Positions 1-5,799 of a stretch of 13,559 nt of DNA are shown piece after piece. Position 1 is the stretch's first letter, and every line of letters starts with the position of its first letter. The position numbers were made by a program, and so were the translations under genes. Location: positions 1-13,559 of the forward strand of contig PMXT01000182.1 of assembly GCA_003170995.1 (NCBI GenBank), given 5' to 3'. The stretch comes from Actinomycetota bacterium. Its GTDB lineage: Bacteria; Actinomycetota; Thermoleophilia; Gaiellales; Gaiellaceae. The notes under the pieces are model-generated. The model was not told the origin of the DNA. It saw nothing but the letters and a program-made list of their open reading frames with translations, and did no database searches.

Positions 1-401
1 TCGGGCACCTCGTGCTCGATCAGGGCCATGATGCTCGAGGTGGCGCAAACGGTTGGCGCGACGCCGAGCAGATCGAAGTGCGTCTGGTTGCGCGGGTCGT
101 TGACGCGCGCGATCACCTTGGGAACGAAGTAGCGCTTCTGGGCGATCTCGCAGATGACGATGTTGTCCTCGTCGTCGCCGGTGACGGCGAGCATCAGATC
201 GGGAGGGCGGCCGATGCCGGCGCGCTCGAGCACGTGTAGCTCGGTTGCGTCGCCGCGCTGAACCACGTAGTCGAACTCCTCCTCGAGCACCCGGAAACGC
301 TCCGCACGCTGCTCGATGATCGTCACCTCGTGACCCTGGCGCAGAAGCGTGCGGGTGACGTTGGCGCCCACCTTTCCGCCACCTGCCACGAGCACGTACA
401 T
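1..401 (-). CDS. trkA: TrkA-N (RCK-type) NAD-binding potassium uptake regulator, 3' end cut by window edge
   Basis: Cytoplasmic regulatory subunit of Trk/Ktr-type potassium transporters, or a related RCK protein; it binds NAD(H) or a nucleotide and gates a membrane partner. The 133 visible residues start MYVLVAGGGKVG, a Rossmann glycine motif at residues 7-12. An acidic residue (E30) ends the second strand, and QRGDAT (48-53) and VTGDDEDN (73-80) are typical of TrkA-N domains. The C-terminal TrkA-C part lies beyond base 1. The ATG at 401-399 is preceded by a GGAAGGG Shine-Dalgarno sequence about 6 nt away and lacks the TANNNT box seen before its neighbours. It follows phoH after a 160-nt gap and may be read from phoH or from a promoter in that gap. 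The membrane partner is not in the window. The family is clear; trkA versus another RCK gene is less so. Confidence 0.85.
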   Translation of the reverse strand, partial: MYVLVAGGGKVGANVTRTLLRQGHEVTIIEQRAERFRVLEEEFDYVVQRGDATELHVLERAGIGRPPDLMLAVTGDDEDNIVICEIAQKRYFVPKVIARVNDPRNQTHFDLLGVAPTVCATSSIMALIEHEVP

Positions 402-561
402 CAGTGTCCCTTCCCGTGATGCTTCCGAGTCTCTGGGTCGCTAGCACCAAGCGATGCCAGGGAGCTCGTCTGGGGACGGAGGGGCGCGACTGAGGACAAC
501 GCAGCGCGCCGCGTGATAGCGGGCCAGAAGCCGGAGGGTATTGCTTGAAGTGGCACCAACG

Positions 562-1521
562 CTAGCGGCGCCGCTCGGCTCCAGTCGCCTCGACGTGACG
601 CTTGTAGGCCTCGACGATCCGCTGCACCAGCTTGTGGCGAACGACATCCTCGTGCCCAAAATGGACGAAGGCGATGCCCTCGATGTCGGCCAGGATCTGC
701 TGCACCTGGATCAGACCGGAGGCCTGCTCCTTGGGCAGGTCGACCTGGGTGATGTCGCCGGTGACGACCACGCGCGAGCCGAAGCCGAGCCGGGTCAGGA
801 ACATCTGCATCTGCTCGGGCGTCGTGTTCTGGGCCTCGTCGAGGATGATGAAGGAGTCGTTGAGCGTGCGCCCGCGCATGAAGGCGAGCGGCGCGACCTC
901 GATCGTGCCGCGCTCGATGTAGGCCGAGAGCCGCTCGGCGTCGAGCATGTCGTAGAGCGCGTCGAAGAGCGGGCGCAGGTAGGGGTCGACCTTGGCCAGG
1001 AGGTCGCCGGGCAGGAAACCAAGGTGCTCGCCGGCCTCGACCGCCGGGCGGGTGAGGATGATGCGCCCCACCTGGCCGTCGGAGAGCGCCGCCACGGCCA
1101 GGGCCATCGCCAGGTAGGTCTTACCGGTGCCCGCGGGGCCGATGCCGAAGGTGACCGTGCGAGAGCGGATCGCATCGACGTAATGCTTCTGGTTGACGGT
1201 CTTGGGAGCGATCTTCTTGCCGCGATGGCGCCAGACGACCTCTTCGAACACCTCGCGCACATCCTCTGCCTGGTCGAGAGCCCCCAGCACGGCGTCTACC
1301 GAGCTGGGCCCAACCTCCTGGCCGTCCTCGACCAGCCCGACGATCTCCTCGACGACCGTGCGCGCGTTTACGACCTCGGCCTTCCCGCCCTCGAGCGTGA
1401 GCCGGTTGCCACGCAACCTGATCGTGCAGCCGAGCCGCTCGCGCAGCGCCTCGAGCACGCTGTCCGAAACCCCGGCGAGCTCGGCCGCGACTTCGTTGGA
1501 GAGATTGAGCACGTCTTGCAT
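562..1521 (-). CDS. phoH: PhoH-family ATPase
   Basis: Cytoplasmic P-loop ATPase of the PhoH/PhoL family, linked to RNA metabolism and usually found next to ybeY. The 319 residues match the usual length. Residues 1-100 are the N-terminal KH-like region. The Walker A motif GPAGTGKT is at 128-135, [17 protein letters not shown] at 157-173, Walker [10 protein letters not shown] at 224-232 and [12 protein letters not shown] at 252-263, all family signatures. The ATG at 1521 is the only usable start, because an in-frame TAG lies about 10 codons upstream with no ATG, GTG or TTG between. There is no Shine-Dalgarno sequence, but TACACT ends 9 nt before the ATG, so the mRNA is probably leaderless. It follows yqeY by 115 nt. 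Its common downstream partner ybeY is absent; a trkA-like gene follows instead. Confidence 0.95.
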   Translation of the reverse strand: MQDVLNLSNEVAAELAGVSDSVLEALRERLGCTIRLRGNRLTLEGGKAEVVNARTVVEEIVGLVEDGQEVGPSSVDAVLGALDQAEDVREVFEEVVWRHRGKKIAPKTVNQKHYVDAIRSRTVTFGIGPAGTGKTYLAMALAVAALSDGQVGRIILTRPAVEAGEHLGFLPGDLLAKVDPYLRPLFDALYDMLDAERLSAYIERGTIEVAPLAFMRGRTLNDSFIILDEAQNTTPEQMQMFLTRLGFGSRVVVTGDITQVDLPKEQASGLIQVQQILADIEGIAFVHFGHEDVVRHKLVQRIVEAYKRHVEATGAERRR

Positions 1522-1530
1522 CCGGGGGTC

Positions 1531-1536
1531 AGTGTA
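1531..1536 (-). promoter_or_regulatory. Leaderless-type -10 box of phoH
   Basis: TACACT on the minus strand, 9 nt before the phoH ATG. It fits TANNNT and would place transcription start at or next to the A of the ATG. No -35 hexamer is recognisable. Confidence 0.55.
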
Positions 1537-1539
1537 GGC

Positions 1540-1580
1540 GCTGAGCCGCCGCTAGTTCCCGGGCGCCGCGCAAGCTCAGC
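1540..1580. repeat. Inverted repeat upstream of the phoH -10 box
   Basis: A perfect 7-bp inverted repeat, GCTGAGC (1540-1546) and GCTCAGC (1574-1580), has 27 nt between its arms and begins 4 nt upstream of the TACACT box. It spans the place where a -35 region or an operator would lie. It could equally be a hairpin in read-through RNA from yqeY, but no T-run follows it. Confidence 0.35.
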
Positions 1581-1636
1581 CTTTCGCCGGGCACCCGCCC
1601 TGTCTGCAGACGCCACGTCCGCGAGCCTGGCGCCGA

Positions 1637-2074
1637 CTAGGCCAGCGCCTCGCGCACCAGCTGCGAGACGACCGAGCCGTCGGCGCGGCCCGAGACCTGG
1701 GGCATGACGTCGGCCATCACACGACCGAGGTCGCGGATGCTGGTCGCGCCCACCTCGGCGATCACGTTGTCGACTATCTCCTCCAGCTCGGCCTGGGAAA
1801 GCAGCGGGGGCATGAACTCCTCCAGCACCGTCAGCTCCGCCTCCTCGCGCTCGGCTCGCTCCGGGCGCCCGCCGGCACGAAACGCCTCGGCGGCCTCGAC
1901 CCGTTGCTTGCGCTCGCGCTGCAGCACTTGCAGCTCCTCCTGGGTGGACAGGGGTCGCAGTAGCTTCTTCTCGGCGGCGCGCAACGCGGCGAGCATCAGG
2001 CGAAGCGTGTCCCGGCGAAGCTCGTCTTGAGCACGAATCGCCTCGGCCAGCTCCTTCTCGATCCTCTGGATCAC
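1637..2074 (-). CDS. yqeY: GatB/YqeY domain protein
   Basis: Small cytoplasmic protein of the YqeY family, related to the C-terminal tRNA-binding domain of GatB/GatE amidotransferase subunits; its role as a free protein is not well established. It has 145 residues, close to the family norm. Helical N-terminus (1-70), FMPPLLSQAEL at 88-98, and the C-terminal signature GRVMADVMPQVSGRADG at 117-133 followed by a final helix. I chose the GTG at 2074 over a longer open frame starting at 2206, because the homology begins at VIQRIEKELAEAIRAQDELR and GAGAGGA sits about 5 nt upstream. Only one nucleotide separates this GTG from the stop of the HIT gene, so the two are probably translationally coupled. 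It is the last gene of the mtaB-HIT-yqeY unit. Confidence 0.92.
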   Translation of the reverse strand: MIQRIEKELAEAIRAQDELRRDTLRLMLAALRAAEKKLLRPLSTQEELQVLQRERKQRVEAAEAFRAGGRPERAEREEAELTVLEEFMPPLLSQAELEEIVDNVIAEVGATSIRDLGRVMADVMPQVSGRADGSVVSQLVREALA

Positions 2075-2075
2075 G

Positions 2076-2444
2076 TCAGTCCTCTCGCTCGGCCTCGGCA
2101 AGCGCCAGCGCCGGCAGCCGGCCACCCAGATCGCGCCCGCCGAGCAGGTGCCAGTGCAGGTGGAAGACCGTCTGACCGGCGCTCGGTCCGACGGTGCAGA
2201 GCACACGGTAGTCCTCGAGGCCGAGAAAGCGGGCCGTCTCGACTATGAACTCGAGCATCCGCAGCGCCTCCTCGGGCGGGAACTCACCGATCTGGCGGAA
2301 GGTGTCGATGTGACGCTCGGGCACGATCAAGACATGCACCTCGGCCTTGGGATTGATGTCCTCGAAGGCGGCGAAACCGTCGGCCCGGAGGATGTGGGAG
2401 CCGCTGCGCACCAGCTCGCAAAAAAGGCAGTCGTTCGGCGTCAT
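2076..2444 (-). CDS. HIT-family (HINT-like) nucleotide hydrolase or transferase
   Basis: Cytoplasmic histidine-triad protein; HINT-type members hydrolyse nucleoside phosphoramidates and related AMP conjugates. It has 122 residues. The N-terminal CLFCELV provides a Cys-x-x-Cys pair (C6, C9) as in zinc-binding HINT proteins. NPKAEVHVLIVPERH is at 31-45, and the catalytic triad HLHWHLLGG is at 95-103, with H97 and H99 in the active positions. Its ATG overlaps the mtaB TGA by four bases (ATGA, 2441-2444), so it is translated in coupling with mtaB. Its own Shine-Dalgarno sequence is weak. Family assignment is secure; the physiological substrate cannot be read from sequence. Confidence 0.95.
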   Translation of the reverse strand: MTPNDCLFCELVRSGSHILRADGFAAFEDINPKAEVHVLIVPERHIDTFRQIGEFPPEEALRMLEFIVETARFLGLEDYRVLCTVGPSAGQTVFHLHWHLLGGRDLGGRLPALALAEAERED

Positions 2445-3643
2445 GATCGTCTCGCTATACCGATTATCCCCTGCTCGGTTACCTTTTTGGCGCGCGCCTG
2501 CAGGAGCTCACCGAGCGGACCGTCGAGGAGCCACGGCGTGTAGTCGCTCGCATATCCGCGTCCTGGCCGATCGATCAAAATGCTTTCCACCACACCGATC
2601 TTGCCACGCCAGCGGCGTAAACAGGCGTTTTTCGAGGATTCACGTAAGCGCGCGGCGCGCTCCTTCTTCACTCCGACCGGCACGTCGTCCTCGCTTTCGG
2701 TCGCTGTTCCCGGGCGCGGAGAGTAGGGAAAGACGTGCACTTTCGTGATTTCGGCGCGCTCGACCAGATCGAGCGTGCGCTGGAAGGCGGCCTCGTCCTC
2801 GCCGGGGAAGCCGGCGATCACATCGCTCGTGAGATTGAAATCTCCGAGCCCCTCGAGCCGGCGCAGGAAGGTGGCGGCGTCGTAGCGGCGCCTCATCGCG
2901 CGCAGAATCCCGTCGTCGCCGGATTGCAGCGGAACGTGCAGGTGCCGGCAGGCCGTGGGCGTCTCGCGGATGGCGGCGACCAGCTCCGGGCTGACGTGAT
3001 TGATCTCGATCGAGGAGAGGCGCAGGCGCTCGAGGCCGGACGTCCTTCCCGCCTCGCGCACCAGCCCGGCGAGCGAGACACCAGCCTTGCTGTCGCGGAA
3101 GCAGCCGAGATTGATTCCGGACAGAACCACCTCCTTGTGCCCCTGCTCGACGCGGCGCCGTATGTCTGCCAGCACTACCTCGGCCGACTTCGAGCGCCCC
3201 GGCCCGCGCACCAGCGGCACGACGCAGTAGCTGCAGCGAAACGAGCAGCCGTCCTGGATCTGGACGAAGGCGCGAACCCGCTTCGGTTTGGGACTCCGAT
3301 CGACCGGATGGCCGGGCCCGAGCATCTCCGCCACGCGCTCGGGCGCCGCGGTTTTCCCCTGCGCCAAGACGATCACGTTCTCGGCCATTCCCGCGAAGGC
3401 GCCCTCGAGGTTGGCGCCGCAGCCGGTCACGTAGACGCGATCGTGCGTACGCGCCGCCTTGGCCACCGCCTGGCGCGACTTCCCGACCGCTTCGCGCGTG
3501 ACACAACAGGTGTTGACGAACGCAATCTCGGCCTCGCCTGGGCGCATCTCCTCGTGCCCGTCTGCGAGCAGCCGCTCGCGGATCTCCTCGCCATCCGAAT
3601 ATGAGACCTTGCAGCCAAGAAAACGGACGGAGAAGGTGGTCAT
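2441..3643 (-). CDS. mtaB: tRNA N6-threonylcarbamoyladenosine (t6A37) methylthiotransferase MtaB
   Basis: Radical-SAM methylthiotransferase that converts t6A37 to ms2t6A37 in ANN-decoding tRNAs, in the cytoplasm. It has 400 residues. The N-terminal cluster cysteines are C11 (FLGCKVS), C46 or C47 (NTCCVT) and C75 (TGCGAN). The radical-SAM motif CSFRCSYC has C133, C137 and C140. HVPLQSGDDGILRAMRRRY is at 236-254, and the C-terminal part (about 340-400) fits a TRAM domain. MtaB is preferred over MiaB or RimO from overall sequence style and its place beside HIT-yqeY. The ATG at 3643 has AGGTGA upstream and begins exactly at the family N-terminus; the open frame up to 3832 adds only low-complexity, non-homologous residues. 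Its first 41 bases are duplicated 233 bp upstream, and its start overlaps the stop of that upstream frame as ATGA. Confidence 0.93.
   Translation of the reverse strand: MTTFSVRFLGCKVSYSDGEEIRERLLADGHEEMRPGEAEIAFVNTCCVTREAVGKSRQAVAKAARTHDRVYVTGCGANLEGAFAGMAENVIVLAQGKTAAPERVAEMLGPGHPVDRSPKPKRVRAFVQIQDGCSFRCSYCVVPLVRGPGRSKSAEVVLADIRRRVEQGHKEVVLSGINLGCFRDSKAGVSLAGLVREAGRTSGLERLRLSSIEINHVSPELVAAIRETPTACRHLHVPLQSGDDGILRAMRRRYDAATFLRRLEGLGDFNLTSDVIAGFPGEDEAAFQRTLDLVERAEITKVHVFPYSPRPGTATESEDDVPVGVKKERAARLRESSKNACLRRWRGKIGVVESILIDRPGRGYASDYTPWLLDGPLGELLQARAKKVTEQGIIGIARRS
3603..3643 (-). repeat. Direct repeat copy A: functional mtaB 5' end
   Basis: Codons 1-13 of mtaB plus two bases. It matches copy B (3836-3876) at 35 of 41 positions in the same orientation, 233 bp apart. 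Similarity stops abruptly after this segment. Confidence 0.9.
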
Positions 3644-3780
3644 GGCTTCACCTGCGAACGAACTACCGACCAATCGGGGGCTTCTCGGGCCTCTGGCGGG
3701 GCGCTGGGTGTGCGGCGCCGTAGGGGATAGTGCGAATAGCACAGACCCGGAGAGCGACGTGCGCTCAGCGGCCCGAGGCG

Positions 3781-3816
3781 GCTCCGGGCGGCCGGCCGCG
3801 CCCGGACGGACGGAGC
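3781..3816. repeat. Strong GC hairpin inside the mtaB leader region
   Basis: CCGGGCG (3784-3790) and CGCCCGG (3799-3805) form a perfect 7-bp stem with an 8-nt loop. The flanking GCTCCG (3781-3786) and CGGAGC (3811-3816) can form a competing stem. It lies between the two mtaB starts and has no T-run on either strand. Confidence 0.5.
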
Positions 3817-3835
3817 TGCCGGCCAGTGGCACGAG

Positions 3836-3876
3836 GAGACCTTGCAGCCGAGAAAGCGGACCGAGAAAGCCGTCAT
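3836..3876 (-). repeat. Direct repeat copy B: duplicated mtaB 5' end
   Basis: Upstream copy of the first 41 bases of mtaB, 35 of 41 identical to 3603-3643. Similarity ends abruptly on the downstream side at 3836 and does not extend upstream of the ATG. Confidence 0.9.
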
Positions 3877-3883
3877 GACTCCA

Positions 3884-3889
3884 ACTTTA
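3884..3889 (-). promoter_or_regulatory. Leaderless-type -10 box before the upstream mtaB start copy
   Basis: TAAAGT on the minus strand, 7 nt before the ATG at 3876. The functional mtaB start at 3643 has no such box, so this is the likely promoter of the mtaB-HIT-yqeY unit. Confidence 0.55.
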
Positions 3890-3917
3890 GGTGACGCTCG
3901 CCCGCGCCGGTCTCAGC

Positions 3918-4430
3918 CTAGGGTGGATCACATCCAGTCGGCAGGTCGTCATTCTGATTCAAGTTCTCAGCCGCGACCGTCATCAGGAAGTAGAGGTCGT
4001 ACTTCGGATGCGGGCTTTTCGAGCTCTCGTCCGGGCCGGGGCTCCACTTGTCGATCTGGAAGCAGAAGAGCCTCCGACCAGGCCGGATAGGGCGATTGAA
4101 TCCGTTCGCGGCGTCCGCTTCGATGCGGCGCCTGTTCGTCACGTTGCACCAGTACCAGAACTCCCCCGTCTTCCCCTGGACGCTGGCGCCGCAGTCTCCC
4201 ACCTCCACCTGTCCTCGAGTTTGGGGGCGGCGATCGAAGTACTCGGTCACGGCTTGCCTGGCCTGCCCGCCGGAGAGCTCGGGATGCAGAATCTGGACCA
4301 CCCAGATCACGAAGGCAGAAGCGACGATTACCGACAGCGCGCAGAGAATGAGGACGATCCACATCCCGCCTCGCGGCCTCTTCCTCGCATTTAGGACGAA
4401 TCGGAGCGGGTGTTTTGGAAGCGATGGCAT
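3918..4430 (-). CDS. Unrecognised membrane-anchored protein with four extracytoplasmic cysteines
   Basis: I do not recognise the family. The 170 residues contain a basic N-terminus (ARKRPR at 15-20), one strong membrane segment at about 23-48, and an outward-facing domain of about 120 residues. That domain has C80, C95, C123 and C167, which could form two disulfides. The N-in, C-out topology follows from the positive charges before the membrane helix. The GDCGASVQGKTGEFWYWCNVT stretch (C80 to T98), with glycine and aromatic residues before the second cysteine, loosely recalls small actinobacterial DUF4333-type domains; I treat that as weak. The ATG at 4430 is preferred because TACGAT ends 8 nt upstream. 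A TTG at 4460 would add 10 residues, and an ATG at 4364 would start at the membrane helix. It lies between dnaJ and mtaB, where rsmE or prmA is often found. Confidence 0.75.
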   Translation of the reverse strand: MPSLPKHPLRFVLNARKRPRGGMWIVLILCALSVIVASAFVIWVVQILHPELSGGQARQAVTEYFDRRPQTRGQVEVGDCGASVQGKTGEFWYWCNVTNRRRIEADAANGFNRPIRPGRRLFCFQIDKWSPGPDESSKSPHPKYDLYFLMTVAAENLNQNDDLPTGCDPP

Positions 4431-4438
4431 GCGGCGCG

Positions 4439-4444
4439 ATCGTA
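4439..4444 (-). promoter_or_regulatory. Leaderless-type -10 box of the unrecognised membrane protein
   Basis: TACGAT on the minus strand, 8 nt before the ATG at 4430. It supports that ATG over the TTG at 4460. Confidence 0.45.
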
Positions 4445-4494
4445 ACAGCCGATGCCGCAACGCCCGCTATGGGCAAATGTCCTCCGTCGTTTAG

Positions 4495-4518
4495 CGAGCT
4501 TCATTTGAAACGAGCTCG
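4495..4518 (-). terminator. Weak hairpin across the dnaJ stop codon
   Basis: CGAGCT (4495-4500) and AGCTCG (4513-4518) flank a 12-nt loop that contains the dnaJ stop codon and can itself pair (TTCA with TGAA). No T-run follows on the minus strand, so termination here is doubtful. Confidence 0.25.
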
Positions 4519-5622
4519 TAAACGCTTGAACAAGCCCTCGTCGTGCTCGTAGGTGGCGGCGGTCGCGCTCTCTTCGAACTGCGCGAGCAGCTTGCGCTGC
4601 TCCTCGTCGAGCTTGCGCGGGATGAGCACGGTCAGAAGCAGGCGCAGGTCGCCGTGGCCAAAGCCTTGCAGGCGCGGCATGCCCTTGCCCTTGAGCGTGA
4701 GCACGGCGCCCGGCTGGGTGCCCGGCTCGATCCCAACCTCGGCCTCACCGTCGAGTGTCGACACGGTCACCTTGCCGCCGAGCGCGGCCTGGGTCATCGT
4801 CAGCTCCAGCGTCGAGACGAGGTCGTCGCCCTCGCGCACGAAGCGTTCGTCGTGGCGCAGACGCACCAGTACGTACACGTCGCCGGCGCGACCGCCGCGG
4901 CTGCCCGCGTGCCCTTTGCCGGAGATCCGGATCGGCTGCCGGTCGTGAATACCGGCCGGGATCTCGACCTCGAGCTTGCGCTCCTCGACCTCTCGGCCGG
5001 AGCCACCACAGTTCTCGCAGGCGTGCTCGATCACCTTGCCGCTGCCGCCGCAGGTCGAGCAGGTCTGGGTGCGCATGATCTGGCCGAAAATGCTCTGCGA
5101 GACCTGCTGGAACATCCCCTGCCCCTTGCAGGTGGGGCAGGTCGTCGGCTCAGTGCCGGGCTTCATGCCGGAGCCCTCGCAGACATCGCAGACGGTCTCG
5201 GCCTCGAACGTGACCTCGCGCTTCACTCCCTCCGCCGCCTCGGCCAGATCGAGCTCGACCTCGGCGGCGATGTCGGCGCCGCGCTGGCGAGTCGGTCGCG
5301 CCGCTCCGGCGCCGAACAATTCGTCGCCAAAGAAGGCCGAGAAGAGATCGGAGAGACTGCCGAAATCGACTCCGGTCGGCTGGTAGCCGCCGCTGCGAAG
5401 TCCCGCGTGACCGAAGCGGTCGTAGAGCTCGCGCGTCTCTGGCTTGGACAACACCTCGTAGGCCTCGACCAGCTGCTTGAAGCGCTCCTCGGCCTCGGGG
5501 TGATCGGAGACGTCGGGATGTAGCTCGCGCGCCAGCGCGCGGAAGGCCTTCTTGATCTCGACCTCACTGGCAGTGCGTGGTACGCCGAGCAGCTCGTAGT
5601 AGTCGCGGTCGGTGCTGGCCAT
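4501..5622 (-). CDS. dnaJ: Molecular chaperone DnaJ (Hsp40)
   Basis: Cytoplasmic co-chaperone that delivers unfolded clients to DnaK and stimulates its ATPase. It has 373 residues, the normal length for a type I DnaJ. J-domain 7-70 with HPD at 35-37; glycine- and phenylalanine-containing linker 71-115. The zinc-binding domain has four CxxCxGxG repeats: CDVCEGSG (145-152), CPTCKGQG (162-169), CSTCGGSG (188-195) and CENCGGSG (202-209). The C-terminal substrate-binding domains include GDVYVLVRLRHDERFVREGDDL (247-268). I chose the ATG at 5622 because family homology begins there; the open frame to 5724 adds unrelated residues. There is no Shine-Dalgarno sequence, but TAACCT ends 7 nt upstream. 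It follows hrcA across a 177-nt spacer with a terminator, so it is probably transcribed separately. Neither dnaK nor grpE is in the window. Confidence 0.97.
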   Translation of the reverse strand: MASTDRDYYELLGVPRTASEVEIKKAFRALARELHPDVSDHPEAEERFKQLVEAYEVLSKPETRELYDRFGHAGLRSGGYQPTGVDFGSLSDLFSAFFGDELFGAGAARPTRQRGADIAAEVELDLAEAAEGVKREVTFEAETVCDVCEGSGMKPGTEPTTCPTCKGQGMFQQVSQSIFGQIMRTQTCSTCGGSGKVIEHACENCGGSGREVEERKLEVEIPAGIHDRQPIRISGKGHAGSRGGRAGDVYVLVRLRHDERFVREGDDLVSTLELTMTQAALGGKVTVSTLDGEAEVGIEPGTQPGAVLTLKGKGMPRLQGFGHGDLRLLLTVLIPRKLDEEQRKLLAQFEESATAATYEHDEGLFKRLRARFK

Positions 5623-5629
5623 CACCGGA

Positions 5630-5635
5630 AGGTTA
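5630..5635 (-). promoter_or_regulatory. Leaderless-type -10 box of dnaJ
   Basis: TAACCT on the minus strand, 7 nt before the dnaJ ATG. It is directly preceded by CCTGAGT, which also occurs just upstream of the hrcA box. Confidence 0.55.
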
Positions 5636-5668
5636 CTCAGGCGCAGCTTCGAGGCGGCCGAGCGCCGG

Positions 5669-5739
5669 TTTTCTCGGTTGGGACAGCCGTGTTCCGGGCG
5701 CCCTCGGGGGGAACCCCAACACAAACGCTAACGAGAAAA
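5669..5739. repeat. Nested imperfect dyad in the hrcA-dnaJ spacer
   Basis: Three pairs of inverted arms nest inside each other. The outer pair is TTTTCTCG (5669-5676) with CGAGAAAA (5732-5739). The middle pair is GTTGGG (5677-5682) with CCCAAC (5715-5720). The inner pair is GTTCC (5691-5695) with GGAAC (5710-5714). Outer and middle arms are contiguous on one side and separated by 11 nt on the other; middle and inner arms are contiguous on one side and separated by 8 nt on the other. That gives 19 paired positions. It lies after the hrcA terminator and 34 nt or more upstream of the dnaJ -10 box, so it may act as a DNA operator, a second terminator, or a structured 3' end. Confidence 0.5.
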
Positions 5740-5792
5740 GGCGCACCCGTCTGTGCCGGTTCCCGCACAGGAAGTCGCGAACGTAGGTGCGC
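5732..5792 (-). terminator. hrcA: Probable intrinsic terminator of hrcA
   Basis: On the minus strand, GCGCACC (5792-5786) pairs with GGTGCGC (5747-5741) and is followed directly by CTTTTCTCG. Between the arms sits a second stem (5751-5770): CTGTG/CACAG and CGG/CCG with one bulged base and a three-base loop. It begins 8 nt after the hrcA stop. Confidence 0.6.
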
Positions 5793-5799
5793 GGAACAC

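Larger units (their letters stand above)
3640..3876 (-). pseudogene. Second mtaB 5' end opening a 78-codon frame (remnant or leader ORF)
   Basis: Begins MTAFSVRFLGCKVS, which matches the mtaB start (MTTFSVRFLGCKVS) at 13 of 14 residues, then continues as arginine- and proline-rich sequence with no resemblance to MtaB or to a folded protein. Of the six base differences between the copies, four are silent third-position changes; the other two fall in one codon (Thr/Ala). This suggests both starts were once under protein-level selection. The copy keeps a good leaderless promoter signature (TAAAGT, 7 nt before the ATG). It is out of frame with mtaB (233 bp is not a multiple of 3). Its TGA (3642-3640) overlaps the mtaB ATG (3643-3641) as ATGA, which could couple their translation. 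It is either a decayed remnant, a leader ORF, or an assembly join; I cannot tell which. Confidence 0.55.

Noticed and set aside
1602..1611. GTCTGCAGAC palindrome between yqeY and phoH as a terminator
   Set aside because: It has no loop and no T-run; a 10-bp palindrome is not remarkable by itself.
541..1707. 388-codon plus-strand open frame opposite phoH
   Set aside because: phoH has all its ATPase motifs on the other strand; the plus-strand translation has none.
3644..3832. N-terminal extension of mtaB by 63 residues
   Set aside because: The extension is arginine- and proline-rich without family similarity, whereas the MtaB N-terminus begins exactly at the ATG at 3643 with a Shine-Dalgarno sequence.
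3640..3876. Frameshifted mtaB whose true start is at 3876
   Set aside because: A simple frameshift would not duplicate the first 14 codons. The gene from 3643 is complete, so this is a duplication, not a broken reading frame.
4431..4460. TTG start at 4460 for the unrecognised membrane protein
   Set aside because: There is no nearby Shine-Dalgarno sequence in the right spacing, and the TACGAT box would lie inside the coding sequence; the ATG at 4430 fits the local promoter pattern.
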